Assembly (NCBI GenBank): GCA_005110385.1
Contig: DUDT01000013.1
Span: forward strand, 42,205 to 106,204
Length of the DNA stretch: 64,000 bases
DNA from: Candidatus Melainabacteria bacterium
GTDB lineage: Bacteria; Cyanobacteriota; Vampirovibrionia; LMEP-6097
Direction: 5' to 3'
Part shown: positions 7,014 through 15,756 of the stretch, in pieces
Numbering within the stretch: position 1 is the stretch's first letter
Layout: each line of letters starts with the position of its first letter
Made by a program: the position numbers and the translations under genes
Notes under the pieces: model-generated
Told to the model about the DNA's origin: nothing
The model's input: only the letters and a program-made list of their open reading frames with translations
Databases searched by the model: none

Positions 7014-7817
7014 ATGAAGGTGAACCGCGAAGAAGATAAGATCAGAGTTAACACCAGTTCAGTCCAGAAGGATAAATTTGCTGTGTTTCCAGCTATAGAT
7101 ATTCTTGAAGGTAACTGTGTAAGGCTTTATCAGGGTGATTTCAATGATGAGACTATTTATAATAAAGATCCTGCGTTCGTCGCAAGAAAATTAGAATCAG
7201 AGGGTGCGAAATATTTACACGTAGTAGACTTAGATGGTGCTAAATCTGGCATGCTGCGCAATCTAGCTTTAATTAAAAATTTAGTCTCTTCTGTTAATCT
7301 ATATATTCAAGTAGGCGGTGGAATCCGTGATCTAAATATCGCAGAACAAATTTTAAATGCTGGTGTAAATAGAATCATTATTGGCAGCGCTATAGTAAAA
7401 AATCCTCAAATGGTAAAAGATGCTCTTAAGCATTTTGGTCCAGATAAAGTAGTAGTTGGTCTGGATTGTCGTGATGGTTATTTAGCTATTAATGGCTGGC
7501 AAGAAAACTCTAAAATTAAAGCTATAGACATAGCTAAAGAATATAAAGAAACTTATGGTCTTAAGACTGTTATCTACACTGATATTCATAGGGATGGTAC
7601 TCTTAGAGGTCCTAATATAACAGAATTAGTTGAATTCATGACTGCTACAGGAATTGACACGATTGCCAGTGGTGGAATTTCTGGTCTTGATGATATTAAA
7701 TTATTAATTAATCACCTTAATGAGAATCAACCACTAAGAGGTGTAGTAGTTGGTAAAGCCCTTTATGCAAAAAAAATCCAGCCAAGTGCATTGTTTAACT
7801 TGAATGTTGGTGCTTAA
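7014..7817 (+). CDS. hisA: HisA, phosphoribosylformimino-AICAR isomerase
   Basis: Histidine biosynthesis enzyme that performs the Amadori rearrangement of ProFAR to PRFAR; a TIM barrel. Marks are FPAIDILEGNCVRLYQGDF with the catalytic Asp near the first strand, then QVGGGIRDL, GLDCRDG, the second Asp in YTDIHRDGT, and ASGGISGLDD. The 267 residues include about 22 extra N-terminal residues before the barrel. No other his genes are nearby. Its stop directly abuts the ribF start, so the two are probably cotranscribed. Confidence 0.93.
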   Translation: MKVNREEDKIRVNTSSVQKDKFAVFPAIDILEGNCVRLYQGDFNDETIYNKDPAFVARKLESEGAKYLHVVDLDGAKSGMLRNLALIKNLVSSVNLYIQVGGGIRDLNIAEQILNAGVNRIIIGSAIVKNPQMVKDALKHFGPDKVVVGLDCRDGYLAINGWQENSKIKAIDIAKEYKETYGLKTVIYTDIHRDGTLRGPNITELVEFMTATGIDTIASGGISGLDDIKLLINHLNENQPLRGVVVGKALYAKKIQPSALFNLNVGA

Positions 7818-8834
7818 TTGAAACTATTTAACTTAAAACATGATCAGGAATTTTCTTTTAAAGAAACAGAAATTCTACACAGCCCTCAGGAATTACTTTT
7901 CTCAGCTTCATCTGTAGCACTAGGGATATTTGATGGAGTACATCTTGGACATCAAAGCATTATCAAAGCAGCTCAGCAAGAAGCTTTAGACAGAGGTTTA
8001 AAGTCAGTGATTTTAACTTTTGAAAATCACCCTCGTTCACTCACTATAAACAACAGCCCAAGCCTAATTACTGATTTTCAGACTCGCTTAAAACTCTTCA
8101 AAGAACTTAGTATAGACTATGTTTTAGCAATAAAATTCTCATTAGAGATTATGAACATGAGCCCAGATGAATATCTCAGAAACTACCTTCTAGCCATTCT
8201 AAACGCGAAAAGTGTTTCAGTAGGATATGATCATCATTTTGGTAAAAATCGCAGCGGCAATGTAGAGTTTTTAAAAGAATTCTGTAAAGAGAATGATCTG
8301 TCTTTGACTATTAAAGAAGCTTTTAAAATAGATGGTGATCTAGTGAGCAGCTCTAGGATTCGCGAACAGCTTATTGAAGGTAATATTCGAGAAGCTAATA
8401 AATTACTGGGCCGAAATTTTACATTAAGGGGCACTGTTATTCATGGAGATGGCAGAGGTAAAGAATTAGGCTTCCCTACTGCTAATTTAAAAATATTAGA
8501 TGAATTAATTAAACCTAAACCTGGAGTGTATTTAGCTACAGCTAAAGTAATATCAAAAAATAGATATCACTGCTTAATAAATATCGGCTATAGACCGACT
8601 TTCGGCGACAAACAAGAATTAAGTATCGAAGCTCATTTATTAGATTTCAGTGGGAATCTTTACAATACTGAATTAGAATTAGAATTTATAGATAAAATCC
8701 GTGACGAAAAGAAATTTTCATCGAAAGAAGAATTAATTAAACAGATAAAAGAAGATATTAATTCTGCTAAAAAAATTTGGTACCCCCAAGGGAATTCGAA
8801 TCCCTGTTGTTCGGATGAAAACCGAATGTCCTAG
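7818..8834 (+). CDS. ribF: Bifunctional riboflavin kinase/FMN adenylyltransferase
   Basis: Makes FMN and then FAD from riboflavin. The N-terminal nucleotidyltransferase domain (about residues 30-190) shows GIFDGVHLGHQ and SSSRIREQL. The C-terminal riboflavin kinase domain (about 195-318) shows GDGRGKELGFPTANL and INIGYRPTF. It starts at a TTG directly after hisA. Homologs end near residue 318 (KEDINSAKKI), but here no stop occurs and the frame runs about 20 codons into the opposite-strand tRNA-Glu gene. The C-terminal tail is therefore antisense tRNA sequence. Confidence 0.92.
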   Translation: MKLFNLKHDQEFSFKETEILHSPQELLFSASSVALGIFDGVHLGHQSIIKAAQQEALDRGLKSVILTFENHPRSLTINNSPSLITDFQTRLKLFKELSIDYVLAIKFSLEIMNMSPDEYLRNYLLAILNAKSVSVGYDHHFGKNRSGNVEFLKEFCKENDLSLTIKEAFKIDGDLVSSSRIREQLIEGNIREANKLLGRNFTLRGTVIHGDGRGKELGFPTANLKILDELIKPKPGVYLATAKVISKNRYHCLINIGYRPTFGDKQELSIEAHLLDFSGNLYNTELELEFIDKIRDEKKFSSKEELIKQIKEDINSAKKIWYPQGNSNPCCSDENRMS

Positions 8835-8853
8835 GCCTCTAGACGATGGGGGC
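8778..8853 (-). tRNA. tRNA-Glu (UUC)
   Basis: On the minus strand the 76-base gene begins GCCCCCATCGTCTAGAGG and folds into a cloverleaf. The anticodon loop TTTTCAT gives UUC, the T arm is GGGATTCGAATTCCC, and CCA is encoded. The acceptor stem pairs except for a G1-U72 wobble. The last codons of ribF lie over it on the other strand. Confidence 0.95.
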
Positions 8854-9047
8854 ACATGAACTTAAATAATTTTAGTGTAAGGGACTTATTATTTGCAATA
8901 AGAATTTCTATTTTTTAATCTTAAATCAAGAATTCAAGAGATAGATTTAAGCACAGAGCTTAAAAATTAAAGGCACTGAATCAACTCTGAAATAGACTAG
9001 CATAAAGGTCTTTACAAAAGTTTTAACAGTGCTAACACGGTACTTTG

Positions 9048-9056
9048 TGTTAAAAT
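9048..9056 (+). promoter_or_regulatory. Extended -10 promoter of rplC
   Basis: TGTTAAAAT lies 67 bases before rplC. Just upstream, TTTACA and TAACAC spaced by 17 bases form an alternative promoter (9011-9039). TAACAC and GTGTTA also make a small inverted repeat. The 269 bases between tRNA-Glu and rplC hold nothing else recognisable. Confidence 0.4.
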
Positions 9057-9122
9057 TTATCAGGAAATTCATGAAGGCTCTTAGAATTTTATATCTAGGA
9101 GTTACTGTGAAAAGGAGAAAAA

Positions 9123-9803
9123 ATGGATCAGAAAGAATTAGGACTACTAGGTAAGAAGCTTGGTATGACTCAGATATTCGACGACAAAGGTCTTGTCGTA
9201 GCGGTTACAGCTATACTAATCGCAGAAAATGTTATTACGGAAGTAAAAACTAAAGAAAAGCACGGCTACTCATCAGTTCAGTTAGCTGCTTTTAAAACTA
9301 AAGAGAAAGCTTTAAATAAGCCTACTTTAGGTCAATTTAAAACTAAAAATCTAGAGGCTTTTAGAAAATTAATCGAAGTTAGAACTTCGGAAGATGCTTC
9401 AGACCTTAAAGTGGGTGATGAAGTTAATGCTGAAGAGTTTTTTAAAGATTTAGAAAAAGTAGATATCACTGGAACATCTATCGGTAAAGGTTTCCAAGGT
9501 TTCGTTAAAGCTCATAATGGACGTATCGGAAGAAAGTCTCATGGTTCTAAATCTAAAAGACAGATAGGTTCCCTAGGTGCAGGTACTACTCCGGGTAGAG
9601 TTCTTCCTGGTAAGAGAATGCCTACTATGCTTGGTAATGAAACAGTTACTACTCAGAAAGTTAAAGTAGTTTCTTATTCACCAGAAACTAAAGTTCTTCT
9701 AGTTAAAGGACCAGTACCTGGTAAACCTGGCGCTCAGCTTAAAATTAAAGCTTATGGTATTAAAGCTTGGAACTTTAAAAATAAAGCATTAGCAGCTAAA
9801 TAA
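9123..9803 (+). CDS. rplC: 50S ribosomal protein L3
   Basis: Large-subunit ribosomal protein that binds 23S rRNA and helps form the peptidyl transferase region. The 226 residues show LLGKKLGMTQIF at the N terminus, the long loop KGFQGFVKAHNG, and GSIGAGTTPGRV-like and PGKRMPTMLGN motifs. It is preceded by AAGGAG. In most bacteria rplC is followed by rplD, rplW and rplB in the S10 operon. Here a solute-binding lipoprotein gene follows, overlapping by one base, so L3 stands outside the usual operon. Confidence 0.97.
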   Translation: MDQKELGLLGKKLGMTQIFDDKGLVVAVTAILIAENVITEVKTKEKHGYSSVQLAAFKTKEKALNKPTLGQFKTKNLEAFRKLIEVRTSEDASDLKVGDEVNAEEFFKDLEKVDITGTSIGKGFQGFVKAHNGRIGRKSHGSKSKRQIGSLGAGTTPGRVLPGKRMPTMLGNETVTTQKVKVVSYSPETKVLLVKGPVPGKPGAQLKIKAYGIKAWNFKNKALAAK

Positions 9804-10726
9804 TGATGAGAGGACTAATTTCTAAAATCCTTACGATAAATCTCTTTATCGTTTTTATTCTAGTTAGTTCGTCCTGTAATATAAACAATCAAGCAAATAG
9901 CTCATCTGAAATCAGGATGGGCTATTTACTTAATATCACCCATGCAGTACCAATGGTACTTTTAGAAGAGTCTAGCTTTAAAGATAGAATAAAACCTTAT
10001 CATTTTAGTGCAGGTGGTTATCTTTTAAATAACCTCTTAACGAAGAATCTTGATTTAGCTTTTATCGGTCCCGGTCCTTATCTAACTGCTATAGATAAGG
10101 GTTTTAAACTAAAATTACTTGGAGCTTATGCCTATGGTGCAAATGTGTTCGTACTCAGCCAAGATATTCTCAACCAAAGCAAAGATCAAATTAAAAACCT
10201 TAAAATAGCAATTCCTCAATTTGGTAATACTCAAGATCTTCTGGCCAAGCTTTATTTGAAAGATTTAGCTCAAGATTTTTATGCTATCTCTCCAGCTGAG
10301 CTAGAGTTCGCTTTTCATAATAAATCTATAGATGCCACACTAGTAACTGAACCCTGGGGTTCTATGTTATTAAATAAAGGTTATGTAGATGGTGCTAAAA
10401 TTTTTCCCAATAAACTTAAACAAATTAATCAATACCCCACCACGCTTTTAGTAGTACGTGAAGATTACTATGAGGCTAACAAAGAGCTAGTAGATGAGTT
10501 TACTAAAGAGTCTATAAATATTTTACGAAAACTCTCTGCAACCAAAAATCATAAAAGCTTAGCTCCTTTAATTCAAAAGCATTTTAAAAATAAAGTAAAA
10601 AAAGATATTCCGCTAGAATCTATAGAAGCTAATTTAAAGACTATCGTATTTAATGAAAATAACAATTTAGATTTTTTCTTAAAGCAGCTCGAACGAGCGG
10701 CTTATAAAGCTCATTATCTGAAATAA
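9803..10726 (+). CDS. Periplasmic substrate-binding lipoprotein (SsuA/TauA-like)
   Basis: Predicted lipoprotein with hydrophobic signal and lipobox VSSSC near residue 25. The remaining ~280 residues match the nitrate/sulfonate/taurine type of binding protein: MGYLLNITHAVPM near the start, LAFIGPGPYLTA, and DATLVTEPWG. It would deliver an anion or organic sulfur compound to an ABC transporter, but no permease or ATPase is nearby and the ligand cannot be fixed. Its ATG overlaps the rplC stop (TAATGATG), so it is translated from the rplC transcript or coupled to it. Confidence 0.8.
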   Translation: MMRGLISKILTINLFIVFILVSSSCNINNQANSSSEIRMGYLLNITHAVPMVLLEESSFKDRIKPYHFSAGGYLLNNLLTKNLDLAFIGPGPYLTAIDKGFKLKLLGAYAYGANVFVLSQDILNQSKDQIKNLKIAIPQFGNTQDLLAKLYLKDLAQDFYAISPAELEFAFHNKSIDATLVTEPWGSMLLNKGYVDGAKIFPNKLKQINQYPTTLLVVREDYYEANKELVDEFTKESINILRKLSATKNHKSLAPLIQKHFKNKVKKDIPLESIEANLKTIVFNENNNLDFFLKQLERAAYKAHYLK

Positions 10727-10776
10727 GAATTAAAAAAGATACTAATTTTAGAATTTCATCAGATATTATTTTTGGG

Positions 10777-10800
10777 GAAAAATGACCCCTTAAAATTTCA
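10777..10800. repeat. 24-base exact repeat of 1729-1752
   Basis: GAAAAATGACCCCTTAAAAT plus TTCA occurs here and at 1729-1752 without mismatch. Shorter versions (GAAAAATGACCCC or GACTCC) end the 59-aa gene copies at 2463 and 3289. It lies just before the type IV secretion-like locus and probably marks a recombined piece of the small-gene module. Confidence 0.5.
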
Positions 10801-10826
10801 TATTCATAAAGAGCAAAATATCTTTT

Positions 10827-11348
10827 ATGGATGCATACGTAGAAGAAGACGCCGTATATTTCGCCACTAGAGATAAAATAGCCTTCGCAAAATATTCACC
10901 CTTAATAAGAAACAGAATCGAAAGCGGCTGCATAAAAGCTTCTCAACAGATAACACCCCCTAAGCAGAAAATTACAGCTTCACTAAAGAGATATCATGCA
11001 GCTGAGCATAAAGTCTATAACTGCTTTATGCGGAAAACGGCTAAATGCTCAGCTGATATTAGCAAAAAAGACCTACAGGATTTAATCCCAAATATGGCTG
11101 AAGCCAAGGCGAGCAGTAGCTTTTCACTTTTCTGCGGCAGCACTCAGGCTTACTTATTAATTATTAGTATGAGCTTACTCATAGTCTTAAATCTTTTCCT
11201 TAATAGCATTTTAAGTATTTGCCTAAGCTTGGGTTTAGGAATACTCAGCATATACTTCATTCAGAAAAATTTTTTTTTAGAAGAGCCTAGTGAAAAGGAG
11301 CTAAAACTTGCACTTAGAGCTTTAAACGAATTATTAAAAGGAGAATAA
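10827..11348 (+). CDS. DUF1385 (YqhQ)-like membrane protein, short form
   Basis: 173 residues with LKRYHAAEHKVYNCF near residue 55, which resembles the YHGAEHK(T)xxCYE core of the DUF1385/YqhQ family. Two hydrophobic helices follow (about residues 110-150) and then a charged tail. Full family members have about 300 residues and further helices upstream of this motif, so this is a short or truncated form. The function of the family is not established. It starts the run of close-packed genes that includes the VirB4-like ATPase, 4 bases before the next gene. Confidence 0.55.
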   Translation: MDAYVEEDAVYFATRDKIAFAKYSPLIRNRIESGCIKASQQITPPKQKITASLKRYHAAEHKVYNCFMRKTAKCSADISKKDLQDLIPNMAEAKASSSFSLFCGSTQAYLLIISMSLLIVLNLFLNSILSICLSLGLGILSIYFIQKNFFLEEPSEKELKLALRALNELLKGE

Positions 11349-11351
11349 ATC

Positions 11352-11804
11352 ATGCAAATCAGCACAATTAGTATTAGTACCATAAGCTACATCGGCATTC
11401 ATTACCTGAGCCATAAACTCACTCATAGATATTTTGATCGAATAAAAGTATTAAAAAGTCCGAGTATTAATATCATTTCAAACCCTATTTTTAAAGCAAA
11501 AGCTCACGACTATAGCATCTTAACTTCAGTCGGCACTACAGTTTTTGCGATATTTTTAATCCAAATATTACCTATGCTTTTTAAAATCATTAAAGATCTC
11601 GCTTCGGACTTTAATGTCTCAGTAGTTTTCTCAGACTCTTACCTAAACTCCGGTGTTTTAGATAGTTTCGAGCGTTTTTCAGCTCTTATAGCTCAGGCAG
11701 CTGAATTATTACAGCAAATATCACCCTTAATAGCAATTTTCATCGGTGGCTATAACCTATTAAGTAACTTATCTCGCGGCATGGCTGCTATAAAGATCAA
11801 ATAA
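11352..11804 (+). CDS. Small membrane protein, possible VirB2-like subunit
   Basis: 150 residues with no family I recognise. A Ser/Thr/Ile-rich N terminus is followed by hydrophobic helices at about 57-77 and 120-140, separated by a polar segment. It sits immediately before the VirB4-like ATPase, where many type IV secretion operons carry the pilin or pore subunit VirB2 (a small two-helix protein). The VirB2 assignment rests on topology and position only. A GGAG ribosome site overlaps the end of the preceding gene. Confidence 0.45.
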   Translation: MQISTISISTISYIGIHYLSHKLTHRYFDRIKVLKSPSINIISNPIFKAKAHDYSILTSVGTTVFAIFLIQILPMLFKIIKDLASDFNVSVVFSDSYLNSGVLDSFERFSALIAQAAELLQQISPLIAIFIGGYNLLSNLSRGMAAIKIK

Positions 11805-11831
11805 AATTCAGTAAATATCAAAATAATTCAG

Positions 11832-13982
11832 ATGATAAAAAAATACTTTGCTTTAAAAAAAGATATAGAAGTCTTTAGTGGACTAAGTTTAAAAGAAATT
11901 TCATTAGGAACTCTATTTCTAAGCTTATATCTTTATTTAATACAGCTACTTCAAATACAGATAGATAGTCCACTTGCTATATGGATTCTAAGTAGCTTTA
12001 CTTTTATCTGGATTTGCTATCGCAGTACTAAACTGAATCTTAGCGAAAGTCATTTCTTTATAAAATATATAAGCTATGCACTATTAGTTAAACCTAAAAA
12101 CCAATCAGAATCTTGCTTAAACAGCATGCATGAGAAAATCAATTACTTATTTAAAATTCCTAAAAAAGTAAAATCCTACAGTAAAAGCTACCGAATCAAA
12201 AAGTTAATTAATTACTCTACAGCAAGTAAACTGGAAGCAGATCAATTAAAGCTTCTCTGGCAAAGGCTTCTAGAAAATACACTAACGTATCGAAATTCTA
12301 AAACTGAAATTAAATTCAGAATCTTTATCAATGCAGAAGATGTCAAAGAGACTGATATGACCAAAAATAGGCATTCTCAAAATGAAGAGAAAATATTTCA
12401 CCCATATAGATTTTTAGAAATCGAGGTAAACAGTAATGCGAAGAAGACTTTAGAACAAGTAGAATATCATCTAGAACTCTTCAGTAGCGCAAACAACCTT
12501 GATCTAGAAATCATTTCAGATACTGAAAAAACCAATAAAAATAACTTCAAAGAAAGAATTAATTATATTAAAAGTAATGAATATATTAAATGCCTTTCCC
12601 TAAAAGATCTTGAGCTTGAAAGTGCTAACTTCGAAGCATTAAATAATTTTCTAAAGAACCTAAACTGCACTAGTGAATTATGTATCATTTTATGGGAGCG
12701 AAATTTAAATCGAGAGAAATCTATAATTAGCCATAAGGTAAACTTTCTAGAAAGTTTTACTAAAGCAGCACTGAGCAATAAAAGCCACTTAAATTCCCTA
12801 AAATCACTCTACCAAGAGATCTATGATAATAGTTTCATTGCAGATTTACAAATCATACTCAAGTTATACAGCTCTAGTAAAGAAACTCTAGAAAAAAATA
12901 TCCTAAAAATAGCTACTAGCCAGTCATTATTTAGTTTTAACGAAGCTAAATATTTACAGCGACAATTCTATACAGAAGAACTGACGAAACTCCCATTTTT
13001 AATAACATCTAAAGACTTAAGTCACTTAAATCCATTTATAGAAGATAGAACATGTATGGAGAACGGAGCATTAATTGGCTATAAGCTAGATGATAAATCC
13101 TTAGTATATTTCACACCTGAAAATACTAAATTCTGCAATAATAAGTCTATTAATTTCATAGGTGACTCTGGCTCGGGAAAGTCACTTGCTGTAAAGCTTT
13201 TAATTAAAAGATGCTTTAACCCTAAAGCTAAATTTATTATTTTAGATAGTACTTTACTTGGCTGGGAATTTTTTACTGCTTATATGGGCGGGGAAATTTA
13301 TAATTCCCCCGAATCATTTAATAACTTATTACTGTTTAAAAAAAATATAAGCTTAGTTAATTTTCATAGCATTGAGAAGAATAAAGCTCAGACAAATATG
13401 TACCTAGAAAACATTTTCTTACAAATAGAAAATGCAGTAGGGGAGCTAGATAGCACTATTTATTTAGTGATAGACGAAGCTTGGAAATTAATTTACGAAG
13501 AAGAGAACCTTATTAGTAAAAAGCTTATCAGCAAATTAGCACGCACTGGCAGAGCTATGAATTTAGGCTTATGGACCATATCTCAGAAGCCTTCAGATTT
13601 AACTCGTGATATACACTCCTCTGCTGCAAGTAGTTTCATTTTCCAATGTAAAGAAAATACTGATAAAGCAGAACTAAATAGCCACTTAAATCTTAATGAG
13701 CGGGAACTTAGGCTACTAGAGTCGCAGGAGATTAAAGATAGAGGAACAGCTCTACTAAAAACCTCTAAATTCTCTGGTTTAATTAAATTTAAAGCAGATG
13801 AGGATGAACTATTTTTAACGAATTCTAGTGCAGAGGTAGTTAGGGAAAGGCAGTTAATCTTTAATGAAATTAAAGCAGCTAATCTAAAAAATTCTAACTA
13901 CAAGGAAAATATAGAAGATATGAGTATCGCAAGATACACCCTGAAAAAAATGCAGGAAAAAATATATGGTACTAAAATATAA
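11832..13982 (+). CDS. virB4: VirB4-like type IV secretion ATPase with VirB3-like N terminus
   Basis: 716-residue ATPase of the VirB4/TraC/TrbE type, which powers pilus assembly and substrate transfer at the inner membrane. Two N-terminal hydrophobic helices (about 25-65) look like a fused VirB3/PrgI domain. The C-terminal motor has Walker A GDSGSGKS near residue 444, Walker B LVIDEAW near 547, and LARTGRAMNLGLWTISQ typical of the family. The middle region is divergent. Neighbours are small or multi-span membrane proteins with the expected VirB2, VirB8 and VirB6 topologies. No VirD4, relaxase, VirB9, VirB10 or VirB11 is present. Confidence 0.85.
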   Translation: MIKKYFALKKDIEVFSGLSLKEISLGTLFLSLYLYLIQLLQIQIDSPLAIWILSSFTFIWICYRSTKLNLSESHFFIKYISYALLVKPKNQSESCLNSMHEKINYLFKIPKKVKSYSKSYRIKKLINYSTASKLEADQLKLLWQRLLENTLTYRNSKTEIKFRIFINAEDVKETDMTKNRHSQNEEKIFHPYRFLEIEVNSNAKKTLEQVEYHLELFSSANNLDLEIISDTEKTNKNNFKERINYIKSNEYIKCLSLKDLELESANFEALNNFLKNLNCTSELCIILWERNLNREKSIISHKVNFLESFTKAALSNKSHLNSLKSLYQEIYDNSFIADLQIILKLYSSSKETLEKNILKIATSQSLFSFNEAKYLQRQFYTEELTKLPFLITSKDLSHLNPFIEDRTCMENGALIGYKLDDKSLVYFTPENTKFCNNKSINFIGDSGSGKSLAVKLLIKRCFNPKAKFIILDSTLLGWEFFTAYMGGEIYNSPESFNNLLLFKKNISLVNFHSIEKNKAQTNMYLENIFLQIENAVGELDSTIYLVIDEAWKLIYEEENLISKKLISKLARTGRAMNLGLWTISQKPSDLTRDIHSSAASSFIFQCKENTDKAELNSHLNLNERELRLLESQEIKDRGTALLKTSKFSGLIKFKADEDELFLTNSSAEVVRERQLIFNEIKAANLKNSNYKENIEDMSIARYTLKKMQEKIYGTKI

Positions 13983-14565
13983 CTCTTTAAAATATTTACT
14001 TAAAATACTTTACCTACCCTCGATAGTAAAAATATTATTGACTGCAATCGCCTTTCTATTCATATCTCTAGCTTTAGCGACTTGTGAAATTTATCACTGC
14101 AAGAAGCTTTTAAATAGCAAGAATCGAGTTTTTATTGATAATAGTATTTTCAGAAACAACGAAAATTCTAAGAATACTACAGCTAAAGCAGCTCTAATGA
14201 CTGGTGAAAATAATAATTTCAGTATAAAAAACTTCACGCAAGTGTATCTATCTAAGCTGTTTTCAAAGGATATTAATGACAAGCAAGAACAATCTCAATG
14301 GTTAAAAGAAAATACTGAAGAGACTTTTTTCACCCAATATTTAATGCAAGAAATAGATACTCGCAGTCAAAACAAGATTAAGAGCGAATTTCAAATAAAT
14401 AAAATATACACAGAAAATATAGATAGTATTTTAGTAAAAGTTATCTGTTTCGGAAAAGAAACTTTCACTGATTTAGAAAGCTCTGCACGTAATTTAATCA
14501 TAGAGATACTTATAAACACTGAAACTCACAGATTAGAGAAAATCTTATCCATAAAAGAAAATTAA
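13966..14565 (+). CDS. Single-span membrane protein, VirB8-like topology
   Basis: 199 residues overlapping the end of virB4 by 17 bases. A cytoplasmic N terminus is followed by one transmembrane helix (about residues 22-42), then about 150 soluble residues that would be periplasmic. The C-terminal part alternates strands and helices, ending in LARN-like, IEILINTETHRLEKILSI. This layout fits the NTF2-like VirB8/TrbF proteins of type IV secretion systems, but no sequence signature confirms it. Position between the VirB4-like and VirB6-like genes supports the idea. Confidence 0.45.
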   Translation: MVLKYNSLKYLLKILYLPSIVKILLTAIAFLFISLALATCEIYHCKKLLNSKNRVFIDNSIFRNNENSKNTTAKAALMTGENNNFSIKNFTQVYLSKLFSKDINDKQEQSQWLKENTEETFFTQYLMQEIDTRSQNKIKSEFQINKIYTENIDSILVKVICFGKETFTDLESSARNLIIEILINTETHRLEKILSIKEN

Positions 14566-14566
14566 A

Positions 14567-15745
14567 ATGCGAATATTTCCCCTAGTTTTATTTTTACTTA
14601 TAAGTACTCCCAGTCATGCCTTTAGGCTTGGTGATATTATCAGAATCGCTGATAGTCAAGCAAATAAATATCCAGAAATAGATAATCGTCGCATCTATTT
14701 TCATACAGGTAGCAGTCCCCTAGCACCCTTAGAGACGCCTGATGATTTTATTTTAAGATCTACCGAACTTAGTAAACAGACTATCGAGAGAACTTTTACC
14801 TTAGGTGCTGCAAATAAAATCATCGGTCTAGCTGATGGCATAATCAATGTCAAATATCAAGTACAAGATGGCGTTAATAACGCTCTCAAAGATACTTTCA
14901 CTGGTTTTTTTGAATATCAAAGGCGTAAAACTAGTGAGGAGATTTTAAATAGTAATTTACAGGCACATCTTGACTGTATAAATTTTCTAAATGAGGATTT
15001 AATGAATAGCTCAACTGATACTAATTTAATGATAATTCTAGAGAAAATAATGAAAACACCACTTGCAGAGAACACTTTCTCATTTCTGCAAAAAATTATT
15101 CTTTTACTATTAATACTTTCAAGTATGTTTAAAATTCTAGATATAGCTTTTTTCAAAAGTAGCCCTAAAACAGCTCACCAAGAGACTAATGAATTTAAAA
15201 ACCTTTTCAGCAGCTTATTTTTAACAATAAGCTTATTAATAATGCTAGATAGTATCTGGGACTTTATTTTCAAAGGTTTTAGCTTGATAAATAATGGATT
15301 TAACAGCCTACTTAATAATGAATCATTAAGTTTTTCTCTCTTTCATAATCATGAAACACTGCTAATTGAAAGCTGGACAGCGATATTAAATGATTATGGT
15401 TATTTCCCAGGTTTGATATTAGCTTTCATTGACAGTATTTCACAATTTATATTCATCATAAGCCTTCTTGGCAGCATCATTTTAGTTATTTTCGCTAAAG
15501 TGTTTTCACCAGTATTTCTCCTAAATAACCTAGATAAGAATCCCTTTAGTATTTTCTCTTACAGCCTGAGAATTCTTTTAGGAATAAGCCTTTTACCATT
15601 TGGCTTTAACTTTCTCTATAAAATTCTCTCCGAATTTAGCTTTAATAATCTAAGTTATTTTATTTACGTATGTTTTTCTATACTCAGTTTACTTTTATTA
15701 AGTGTTATTCAGATATTTTTTATATTCAGGTTAAAAAAGCAGTAA
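14567..15745 (+). CDS. Multi-span membrane protein, VirB6/TrbL-like
   Basis: 392 residues, starting one base after the previous stop. A cleavable signal (MRIFPLVLFLLISTPSHA) is followed by a periplasmic segment of about 140 residues. At least five hydrophobic helices then cover about 170-390. This is the VirB6/TrbL layout: a polytopic inner-membrane channel component, often with a soluble N-terminal region. Low sequence conservation is normal for VirB6, so the call depends on topology and the adjacent VirB4-like gene. Confidence 0.5.
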   Translation: MRIFPLVLFLLISTPSHAFRLGDIIRIADSQANKYPEIDNRRIYFHTGSSPLAPLETPDDFILRSTELSKQTIERTFTLGAANKIIGLADGIINVKYQVQDGVNNALKDTFTGFFEYQRRKTSEEILNSNLQAHLDCINFLNEDLMNSSTDTNLMIILEKIMKTPLAENTFSFLQKIILLLLILSSMFKILDIAFFKSSPKTAHQETNEFKNLFSSLFLTISLLIMLDSIWDFIFKGFSLINNGFNSLLNNESLSFSLFHNHETLLIESWTAILNDYGYFPGLILAFIDSISQFIFIISLLGSIILVIFAKVFSPVFLLNNLDKNPFSIFSYSLRILLGISLLPFGFNFLYKILSEFSFNNLSYFIYVCFSILSLLLLSVIQIFFIFRLKKQ

Positions 15746-15756
15746 AATCAAAAAAA

